64,000 nucleotides of DNA, taken from Chitinophagaceae bacterium (lineage in GTDB: Bacteria; Bacteroidota; Bacteroidia; Chitinophagales; Chitinophagaceae). A model generated the notes under the pieces. That model did not search any database and was not told where the DNA came from. It saw only the letters and a program-made list of their open reading frames with translations. Below are positions 54,028 through 61,747 of this stretch, piece by piece; the first letter of the stretch is position 1; every line of letters begins with the position of its first letter. The stretch spans positions 56,768-120,767 of the forward strand of contig JAHEMM010000002.1 of the NCBI GenBank assembly GCA_024643655.1, given 5' to 3'. The position numbers and the translations under genes are program-made.

Positions 54028-55557
54028 ATGGATATAAAAATTGAAAAACAGGATAAGAAAGGACAAGTGAAATCAACGATAAAAAAGAATAATAAAAAAC
54101 AAAAACCGCTAAAAGGCATATCGGATATTCGTCGTTTTTTTTACACAAATGATAAACCTATATATTTTATTAGTGCCACTAATTTTAATTTATTAGGAGC
54201 TGATGAATGGGTAAAGGGCTTTAAATTCATTACTTATATCAATTGCTTCAATCACCAGCATCCAAATGTGTTTACTCCAAAAGAAGAATTACCACATGCG
54301 GAGTTCGAAAGTATTGAAGACATAAATAATTATCTGTTAGAGCATAAAGAGGTAGTAGATTATATACGTAGTCGTGGAGAAGGGGGAAAAGCATTATTGT
54401 TGATGTTCGATGAAAAAACTGAAGAACTGGCAAAAAAATTAGGTCTTGAGATTTGTTTCCCATCTGCAAAAATGCGGACTCAAATGGATAACAAGGTTAA
54501 TACTAACCGGATAGCGGAAAAAGCTGGTGTGCCTTGCGTACCAAATGTTTTATCAAAAGTAAATAGCTATGAACATCTTTGTAAAATCAGCAAACACCTT
54601 GGAAAAGACTTAGTGATTCAAACCCCGTTTGGAGATTCCGGCCATACCACATTTTTTATTTCTAATGAAGAGGAATATAAAAAACATGAAGAAGAAATAC
54701 TGAAAGAAGTTGAAGTGAAAATAATGAAACGTATCAATTGTCGGGGCTCAGCTATTGAAGCTTGTGTAACCAGGCATGGTACTATTGTTGCTCCTTTGAT
54801 GACAGAATTAGTAGGCTTTAAAGAATTAACTCCATATAAAGGTGGTTGGTGTGGAAATGAAATTTATCCTGAAGCATTCACTGCTTCAATTAGAAGAAAA
54901 GCAAGAGAATATACACAGCTTTTTGGCGATCAGTTAAGGAAAGAAGGATACAAAGGATATTTTGAATTGGATTTTTTGATAGATCAGGATACAAAAGAAA
55001 TTTATCTTGGTGAATTAAATCCGAGAGTAACAGGTGCAAGCTCTATTACCAATCATGCAGTATTTGCATTATCAGATATGCCTCTTTTCCTATTTCATTT
55101 AATGGAGTGGATGGATTATCCTTATACATTGAATGTAAAAAGAATTAATGCCAGATGGGCAAAAAAAGAAAACATTGATAGCTGGGGGCAGCTAATTGTA
55201 AAGCATACTGCTGAAACAGTTGACAAAATAACTAAGGCGCCAAAAAGTGGTATATATAAAATGAACCAAGATGGCACTATTACATATGCCAGATTAGATA
55301 CACATAGAAGAGCTGTAGAATCAGAAGAAGAAGCATTTTTTTTACGAATATTGGATAAAGATAATTATCAATATGAAGGTGCAGATTTAGGCATTTTAGT
55401 AATGCGTGGAAGGTTGATGACAAATAAATTCAAGCTTAATAAAAGGGCCGAGCAATGGATAAATGCAATCCGTGCAGAATTCACATCTGAACCATATGTC
55501 AATGACAATTCTACGGAACATAAACCTTTAGAGATCGGAGGTTTTAAATTGATGTAA
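54028..55557 (+). CDS. ATP-grasp ligase, biotin-carboxylase-like
   Basis: A 509-residue ATP-grasp enzyme without a biotin-carrier domain, so more likely an amide-forming ligase than a carboxylase. ATP-grasp signs are QTPFGDSGHTTFF (glycine-rich loop, about 210) and FELDFLIDQDTKEIYLGELNPR with VTGASSIT (metal site, about 310-345). A basic N-terminal tail (residues 1-30, about 13 Lys) precedes the fold. It follows the decarboxylase by 4 bp and precedes the C45-type gene by 9 bp; it may join an amine or amino acid from those steps to a carboxylate. Substrate unknown. Confidence 0.85.
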   Translation: MDIKIEKQDKKGQVKSTIKKNNKKQKPLKGISDIRRFFYTNDKPIYFISATNFNLLGADEWVKGFKFITYINCFNHQHPNVFTPKEELPHAEFESIEDINNYLLEHKEVVDYIRSRGEGGKALLLMFDEKTEELAKKLGLEICFPSAKMRTQMDNKVNTNRIAEKAGVPCVPNVLSKVNSYEHLCKISKHLGKDLVIQTPFGDSGHTTFFISNEEEYKKHEEEILKEVEVKIMKRINCRGSAIEACVTRHGTIVAPLMTELVGFKELTPYKGGWCGNEIYPEAFTASIRRKAREYTQLFGDQLRKEGYKGYFELDFLIDQDTKEIYLGELNPRVTGASSITNHAVFALSDMPLFLFHLMEWMDYPYTLNVKRINARWAKKENIDSWGQLIVKHTAETVDKITKAPKSGIYKMNQDGTITYARLDTHRRAVESEEEAFFLRILDKDNYQYEGADLGILVMRGRLMTNKFKLNKRAEQWINAIRAEFTSEPYVNDNSTEHKPLEIGGFKLM

Positions 55558-55566
55558 GTTTGCAAA

Positions 55567-56562
55567 ATGGTTGTACAGTTTACCTGTGTAGAGGAAAATA
55601 ATCCAGGTGAAAAATGGCTGGCTCTTTTTAATAAGACCTGGCCATTTTATCAACAATGGTTTTTATCAGAAGAGCTTGGTGCCAGAAAAGGGTATCTAAG
55701 CTCTTTTGATAGATTACAGCATTATATGCCGGAATTAATACCAATTTACATTCAGCTTACACAATTAGTAGGTGGCGGTGATATAGAATCCAGATTCTTA
55801 ACTATGTACTGTCCCCCACCTTACATGTCAGGATGCTCTCAAATGTATTGGGGCAAAGGCGAACCTTTTCTAATAAGAAATTATGATTATAACCCTAAAC
55901 TCATCGAAGGAGTATTATTAAAAACTAATTGGCTTAAACCAGTTATTGGAATGAGCGATTGTAATTGGGGACTACTAGATGGTATGAATGCTGATGGACT
56001 TTCAGCATCACTTGCATTTGGTGGAAAAAAAGTTTCAGGTGAGGGCTTTGGTATACCATTAATTATTAGATACCTATTAGAAACAACTTCTAATGTTGCA
56101 CAAGCAATTGCCCAATTAAAATTAATTCCTGTTCACATGCCATATAATATCACCTTGGCTGATAGTACAGGAAATTTTGCAACAGTTTTTGTTGCTCCGG
56201 ATAAAGAACCCGTTATTACTAACTCACCATCTGCCACCAATCACCAAAGTGTAGTTGAGTGGCAAGATTATGCGAGACTAACTGGAACTGTAGAGAGGCT
56301 AAATTTATTGGAATCAGTTCAACTTAATACCTTTGAAACGGAGCAATCAATTGTTGAAAAATTTTTATCTCCGCCCTTATTTTCAAGTAATTATAATAGA
56401 AATTTTGGCACACTTTATACCAGCCAATATTATTTAAATCAAAAAAAGGTTTGTTTATATTGGCAACACAAAAGATACATCGTTCAATCTTTTTTATCTT
56501 TTCATGAAGAAAACATTTCAATTGACCTTGCCGTACAACCTGTAGTAAACCAGCTACTATAA
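55567..56562 (+). CDS. C45-family self-processing acyltransferase/hydrolase
   Basis: A 331-residue Ntn-hydrolase of the C45 group (isopenicillin N acyltransferase-like). The likely self-cleavage point is Gly89-Cys90 in MSGCSQMYW, which would free Cys90 as N-terminal nucleophile. Downstream LIRNYDYNP and WGLLDGMNADGLSAS are family motifs. There is no signal peptide, so it acts in the cytosol. Such enzymes move acyl groups onto amines or hydrolyse amides. It ends the five-gene run and overlaps the stop of the convergent DHDPS-type gene by 6 nt. Confidence 0.85.
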   Translation: MVVQFTCVEENNPGEKWLALFNKTWPFYQQWFLSEELGARKGYLSSFDRLQHYMPELIPIYIQLTQLVGGGDIESRFLTMYCPPPYMSGCSQMYWGKGEPFLIRNYDYNPKLIEGVLLKTNWLKPVIGMSDCNWGLLDGMNADGLSASLAFGGKKVSGEGFGIPLIIRYLLETTSNVAQAIAQLKLIPVHMPYNITLADSTGNFATVFVAPDKEPVITNSPSATNHQSVVEWQDYARLTGTVERLNLLESVQLNTFETEQSIVEKFLSPPLFSSNYNRNFGTLYTSQYYLNQKKVCLYWQHKRYIVQSFLSFHEENISIDLAVQPVVNQLL

Positions 56563-57456
56563 ATTGGGCCTGTTTTTTATTCCTTCGTTAATGATATTTA
56601 ATACTTCCTCTCTCTCTTCTCCTATTAAGGCCAACCGCGGAGCTCTAACGTATTCGCTACCTATTCCTGCTTGTGCTTCTGCTAATTTAATATACTGTAC
56701 CAACTTTGGATGAATATCTAATTCCAGTAATGGCATGAACCAACGATAGATTTTTGTTGCTTCTACGATATTCCCTGACTTTACTAAGTTGAATATAGTT
56801 ACAGTTTCCTTTGGGAATGCACAAACCAATCCTGCTACCCACCCATCTGCACCCAGGCAAAGTTCTTCCATTGCAATTGTATCTACACCACAAAGAATCT
56901 TATAGCGATCATCAAAGCGATTTTTCAATCTAGTTACATTTGATACATCCCTTGTTGATTCTTTTATTGCAGTTATATTTTTACATACTTGCAATTCATC
57001 AAACATATCAAGCGTAACTTCAATTTTATAATCAACTGGATTATTATAAATCATTATTGGCAAATCCGTAGCCTCAGCAATTGTTTTAAAATAAGTTACT
57101 GTTTCACGGTGATCTGATTTATATCGCATTGGTGGTAATATCATCAACCCCTGAGCTCCCCACTCTTTTGCTAAAGATGCCTGATGCAAAGCTTCTTTTG
57201 TAGAACCTTCTGCAATATTAATAACGACAGGCACCTTGCCTTTTACTTTTTCAATAGCAAATTTTACTAATTTTTCTTTTTCATCAGTTGTAAGTACACT
57301 AGCTTCTCCTAAAGTACCTCCTAATACAATCCCTTCTACACCAGCATCCAATTGAACATTCAGATTCTTTTCAAATAATGGCAAATCAAGTTTATCATCA
57401 GCTGTAAACTTTGTTGTAAGAGCAGGAAAAACGCCTTTCCATTCAAATTTTGACAT
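56557..57456 (-). CDS. DHDPS-family deaminase (1-pyrroline-4-hydroxy-2-carboxylate deaminase)
   Basis: A 299-residue class I aldolase-type lyase. The Schiff-base lysine is Lys165 (AIKESTRD) and the catalytic Tyr137 lies in IYNNPVDY; GGTLGEAS is the usual GGTTGE-like loop. Given the epimerase, FAD dehydrogenase and semialdehyde dehydrogenase nearby, the best fit is the deaminase that yields 2-oxoglutarate semialdehyde from the hydroxyproline intermediate. N-acetylneuraminate lyase or dihydrodipicolinate synthase are less likely alternatives. Monocistronic, convergent with the C45-type gene. Confidence 0.87.
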   Translation of the reverse strand: MSKFEWKGVFPALTTKFTADDKLDLPLFEKNLNVQLDAGVEGIVLGGTLGEASVLTTDEKEKLVKFAIEKVKGKVPVVINIAEGSTKEALHQASLAKEWGAQGLMILPPMRYKSDHRETVTYFKTIAEATDLPIMIYNNPVDYKIEVTLDMFDELQVCKNITAIKESTRDVSNVTRLKNRFDDRYKILCGVDTIAMEELCLGADGWVAGLVCAFPKETVTIFNLVKSGNIVEATKIYRWFMPLLELDIHPKLVQYIKLAEAQAGIGSEYVRAPRLALIGEEREEVLNIINEGIKNRPNL

Positions 57457-57629
57457 ATGTGTAATTATTATAGGGTAAAAATAACGTTTTCATTGGCATG
57501 CTGCAATTTTAGTATCGCAACCAGGAAAATTTTTGAAAAAATAGCTGCATTTATTATCACTTTATACAAGATGAATTCTCTTTAATATTTTCCAATATCT
57601 TTACCCCCATCATAAAAATATTCATCAAT

Positions 57630-60600
57630 ATGAAAACATTTTTTACCCACCTTTTAGCTCTTTTCTTGTTTTTAACCCCATTGCTGTTATCTGCACAGGG
57701 AAAAAATAATTATTCAATTCAGCTGCATGCTGGAACTTTTACACCAGCTGAAAATGTAAATGACCTTTCGAAAAATTCTTCCTTGTTTCAAAATAGCTTA
57801 TTTCTCGATAAACACTATGTAACGATTCAGTTTCATAAATTACCTGATGCCGCTGCAAAAGCTAGGATTGAAGCTGCTGGAATTAGTCTTGGAGATTATA
57901 TACCTAATATGGCGTATATGGCTTCAGTTTCTTCATCGCTAGATTTAAATACATTAAAGGAGTTTAATGTAAGAAGTGTAATACAATTTACAAATGATCA
58001 AAAAACTACTCCCGATATACTGGCAGGTAATTTTCCTCAACATGCAATAAAATCAATTAACACTGTAGATTTGAATATTGTTACTTATGAAAAGATAAGT
58101 GCTACAAAGATTGCCACAGTTTTAAAAACTTTAGACGCTTCAATTTTAGCAGACAATCAGGTATTTAGAAGTTTTGTTATCCGTCTGCCTCAAAATAAAG
58201 TGAATAGTCTAATTGGATTATCTTTTATTCAGTGGGTTGATCCCATTTCTCCTCCCAATAAATTAGAAAACTTACCAGGTCGAACGTTACATCGAGTTAA
58301 TATTTTGCAAGAAGGCATCCGTAATCTCAATGGAGAAAATATTAATATCGGACTTTGGGATGGAGGATCTGTTTTTACTTCGCATTTGGATTTTTCACCT
58401 GCAGGGAGAGTAACTGTCGAAAGAGCAGGTGGAGTTTCATCTCATGCAACACATGTGGCCGGCACTATTACCGGCAAAGGTTTAGTAAATCCAATTGCAA
58501 AAGGTATGGCTCCCAATGCCAGACTTTACAACTGGGACTTCAATACAGATATTCAGGCTGAGATGGCAATAGAAATACCTGCAAAAAATCTGTTGGTAAG
58601 TAGTCATTCTTATGGATTTAGTTTTTCAGGTGCTTGTAACTTAACAAATAGTCTTTTAGCATATGAATCTAGAAGCAGGGCTACAGATATTAATCTAAAT
58701 AATAATCCATCTCACTTACATGTCCATTCTGCAGGTAATTCCGGCGGATCTTGCACTGGTGGATTTCATACGATTACGGGTAGTGGGAAACCTGCAAAAA
58801 ACAATTTAGTTGTATCAAATGTTACAACTTTTGAAGCAATTGCAGGATCAAGTAGCAGAGGACCTGTAAGTGATGGAAGAATAAAGCCAGAAATAAGTGC
58901 AATGGGTACCAGCGTATTTTCAACCGGTACCTCTACAACAAGTTATGCTACTATGACTGGAACATCCATGTCAACACCCGGTGTTTCCGGAACTTCAGCT
59001 TTATTATATCAACGATATAAGCAGTTAAATGGAAATGCAAATCCTCCATCTTCTTTAATTAAGAATATTATTTGTAATGCAGCTGAGGATTTAGGCAATT
59101 CGGGTCCAGATTATACTTTTGGTTTTGGCAGATTAAATGCACTTACATCCGTAAAAATTTTGGAAGATAATCGGTATGCAGTAAATTCAGTTACAACAGG
59201 TACATTTAATGATGTTAACATTACAATACCGTCAGGGACAGTTAGTTTAAAAGTAATGCTAACCTGGAATGATCCTGCGGGAGCATTAAATGCAAACCCA
59301 GCTTTGGTTAATGATTTAGATTTGACTGTAATAAATGGCGCAACAACTACTTTACCATGGATTATGGATAAAAACAATCCATCTTCTCTAGCAACAAGAG
59401 GAATTGACACTTACAGTAATATTGAACAGGTAACAATTGATAACCCTGCTGCAGGCACTTACACATTAAAAGTAAATGGCACTTCAGTTCCTATTGGTGC
59501 CAATCAACAATATTCTTTGAGCTGGATTATCGAACAGCAATATATAGAAGTATTATATCCGAATGGAAGTGAAAATTTCAGCCCGGGAAGTACACAGACG
59601 ATTACATGGGATAATGCAGGTATTACTTCAAACCAAACTGTAGAATATTCTTTAAATAATGGTGTAAACTGGACAACTATTTCAAGCTCTATTCCAGCTA
59701 CAACAACTAGACTAAACTGGACTGTTCCAACTGCGAATACTTCCACTGCATTAATTAGAGTAAGTAGTGGCGGATTAACTGACATAAGTGATGCTAATTT
59801 TAGTATTCTAGGAACTCCATCTAGCTTATCAATCGGAGCTCCAAGTTGTACTGCAGGAGAAGTAACTTTTACCTGGTCTGCAATAGCCAACGCAACTGAA
59901 TACGATATTTATTTACTGAATCAAGCTACTGGTGTTTATTCAGTAGTTGCACCAAATATTGCTGGCACTTCGTTTACCTTAACGGGACTTACACCTGGAG
60001 CAAGTTTATGGTTTGCACATACAGCAAAAAATAGCACTACAGGTACAGTAAGTGAAAGGTCTATTCCTGTTAATGCAACTGTTTCTACTGGTGGTGGCGG
60101 ATTGGGAACTATTGGTTCAATCACTGGAAATACTACCATTTGTGGTACCACAAATGGTATTCAATATTCTGTTCCTGTGGTTTCAGGTGCAACAAATTAT
60201 ACATGGACTGCTCCTCCAGGTGCAGTAATTGCCAGTGGGCAAGGTACAAATACGATTACCATCAACTATACCGCAGGAAGCAGTAACGGCAACTTAACAG
60301 TTTTTGCTTCCAATGGAAGTTGCCAAACATCAACAGCAACACTTGCAATATCTGCAAGTAGTTCTGGTATTGTTGCTCCAACAAGCGGAGGAAATCAATC
60401 AGTTAATGTTTGTTCGGGTGCTTCTATTCCTACACTAACAGCAACAGCAACTACTACTGCAGGCAATACAATAGTTTGGTACAATGCCGCAACTAATGGT
60501 ACTGTAGTTACTAACCCTACATTAAATACTGTTGGAACAATTACATATTTTGCAGCAAGCCGAAATACAACTACCGGTTGCGAAAGTTCAACAAGAACTG

Positions 60601-61571
60601 GTGTTACATTAACAATTATTGCAATCCCTTCTGCTTCAATAACAGCAAGTGGAGCCACAACTTTCTGTCAGGGAGGTTCAGTAATGTTGACTGCAAATGC
60701 TGGCACATCCTATTTGTGGAGTAATGGAGCTACATCTCAATCTATTACAGTTACTACAACTGGAAATTATAATGTTTCTGTAACTACTGGCACATGTAAT
60801 AGTACTAGTCCATCTTTAAATGTAATAGTTAATCCTTTACCAATAGCAACTATAACAGCAAGCGGTCCATTAAGTTTCTGTGAGCCAAGTAATGTTATTT
60901 TAACTGCTTCTACAGGTAACAGTTGGTTATGGAGTAATGGTGCTACATCACAATCAATAACAATTTCAACTGCTGCAGCATCTGGTATATATACAGTAAG
61001 AGTTACCAATGCTGCAGGCTGTTCTGCTACATCTTCTGGCACAACAGTAGCTGTAAGTCCTAGACCGAACGTTTCCATTTCGGCTGCTCCTTTCACCAAA
61101 TTGTTTCCGGGATTGACAACTACACTTAGTTCAACAATTACACCAGCCGGTTCTTATACTTATAGCTGGCGAAATGGCCCAACAGTTGTTACTGGAGCTT
61201 CAGCTTCTTCATTACCTGTTACCATAAATGAATTAGGAAGCTATACTCTAATTGCAACTAATAGTGGAGGCTGTAGCAATACTTCAAATTCAATTGTAAT
61301 TGGTGATTCTGCAACAAGCAAGTTATTCATCATGCCAAATCCAAATGATGGACAGTTTCAGGTAAGTTATTATAGTGCAGCCAATACTTCATTCACAATG
61401 GTCATATATGACTCGAAAGGTGCACAAGTTTACAATAGACCTTATACTATAATAACCCCTTACCAGAGAATGGATGTTGATATTAGAAAATACAATGCAG
61501 GTATTTATACAATTGCAATAATTGACAAAACTGGCAAGCGATTAGCTTATGGGAATGTACTGATCAATTAA
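57630..61571 (+). CDS. T9SS-exported subtilisin-like serine protease
   Basis: A 1313-residue secreted S8 protease. Signal peptide 1-22 (end SAQ); an N-terminal prodomain-like part (about 23-210); catalytic domain (about 235-520) with Asp244 (LWDGGS), His272 (SSHATHVAG), oxyanion Asn370 (SAGNSG) and Ser446 (GTSMSTP); then beta-sandwich and Ig/fibronectin-like modules. Two tandem Ig-like units (about 1003-1145) are near copies. The last 84 residues (1230-1313) are a type A type IX secretion sorting domain (MPNPNDGQFQV). It would be displayed on the surface or released by T9SS. Monocistronic with a strong terminator. Confidence 0.93.
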   Translation: MKTFFTHLLALFLFLTPLLLSAQGKNNYSIQLHAGTFTPAENVNDLSKNSSLFQNSLFLDKHYVTIQFHKLPDAAAKARIEAAGISLGDYIPNMAYMASVSSSLDLNTLKEFNVRSVIQFTNDQKTTPDILAGNFPQHAIKSINTVDLNIVTYEKISATKIATVLKTLDASILADNQVFRSFVIRLPQNKVNSLIGLSFIQWVDPISPPNKLENLPGRTLHRVNILQEGIRNLNGENINIGLWDGGSVFTSHLDFSPAGRVTVERAGGVSSHATHVAGTITGKGLVNPIAKGMAPNARLYNWDFNTDIQAEMAIEIPAKNLLVSSHSYGFSFSGACNLTNSLLAYESRSRATDINLNNNPSHLHVHSAGNSGGSCTGGFHTITGSGKPAKNNLVVSNVTTFEAIAGSSSRGPVSDGRIKPEISAMGTSVFSTGTSTTSYATMTGTSMSTPGVSGTSALLYQRYKQLNGNANPPSSLIKNIICNAAEDLGNSGPDYTFGFGRLNALTSVKILEDNRYAVNSVTTGTFNDVNITIPSGTVSLKVMLTWNDPAGALNANPALVNDLDLTVINGATTTLPWIMDKNNPSSLATRGIDTYSNIEQVTIDNPAAGTYTLKVNGTSVPIGANQQYSLSWIIEQQYIEVLYPNGSENFSPGSTQTITWDNAGITSNQTVEYSLNNGVNWTTISSSIPATTTRLNWTVPTANTSTALIRVSSGGLTDISDANFSILGTPSSLSIGAPSCTAGEVTFTWSAIANATEYDIYLLNQATGVYSVVAPNIAGTSFTLTGLTPGASLWFAHTAKNSTTGTVSERSIPVNATVSTGGGGLGTIGSITGNTTICGTTNGIQYSVPVVSGATNYTWTAPPGAVIASGQGTNTITINYTAGSSNGNLTVFASNGSCQTSTATLAISASSSGIVAPTSGGNQSVNVCSGASIPTLTATATTTAGNTIVWYNAATNGTVVTNPTLNTVGTITYFAASRNTTTGCESSTRTGVTLTIIAIPSASITASGATTFCQGGSVMLTANAGTSYLWSNGATSQSITVTTTGNYNVSVTTGTCNSTSPSLNVIVNPLPIATITASGPLSFCEPSNVILTASTGNSWLWSNGATSQSITISTAAASGIYTVRVTNAAGCSATSSGTTVAVSPRPNVSISAAPFTKLFPGLTTTLSSTITPAGSYTYSWRNGPTVVTGASASSLPVTINELGSYTLIATNSGGCSNTSNSIVIGDSATSKLFIMPNPNDGQFQVSYYSAANTSFTMVIYDSKGAQVYNRPYTIITPYQRMDVDIRKYNAGIYTIAIIDKTGKRLAYGNVLIN
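60640..61062 (+). repeat. Tandem repeat of two Ig-like coding units, period about 213 bp
   Basis: Unit starts at about 60640 and 60853 share ATAACAGCAAG and the later block TGGAGTAATGG followed by GCTACATC (at 60717 and 60930). Both encode a CxxxSVxLTA-type strand and a SNGATSQSIT segment. Confidence 0.75.
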
Positions 61572-61585
61572 AAAATAATAATTAT

Positions 61586-61622
61586 AAAAAAAGCCAACCT
61601 TCATTACAAGGTTGGCTTTTTT
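61586..61622 (+). terminator. Strong terminator after the subtilisin gene
   Basis: AAGCCAACCTT (61591-61601) pairs with AAGGTTGGCTT (61608-61618) over a 6-nt loop, with A-run before and T-run after, so it can act in both directions. The rest up to 61747 shows no feature. Confidence 0.9.
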
Positions 61623-61747
61623 ATAGAAATGAAAATTTTCTTAAAAGAATGTAGGTGAGTAATTAAATGACAAAGCCGGTTATAAAACTAATATCATCCA
61701 CTTACAATAATATAACACTCGAACTTTACTTACTTTAGGGTCCCTTA

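Noticed and set aside
54028-55557. Call of true biotin carboxylase for the ATP-grasp gene
   Set aside because: No biotin-carrier domain or carboxyltransferase gene is near, and the neighbours are amine and amide enzymes.
56557-57456. Call of dihydrodipicolinate synthase (dapA) for the DHDPS-type gene
   Set aside because: The context is hydroxyproline breakdown, with no lysine pathway genes next to it; the nearest, aspartate kinase, is 29 kb away.
59504-61099. Several minus-strand frames of 71-128 codons opposite the subtilisin gene
   Set aside because: They are Val/Pro-rich mirror frames of the Thr/Ser/Gly-rich repeat region and lack any family sign.
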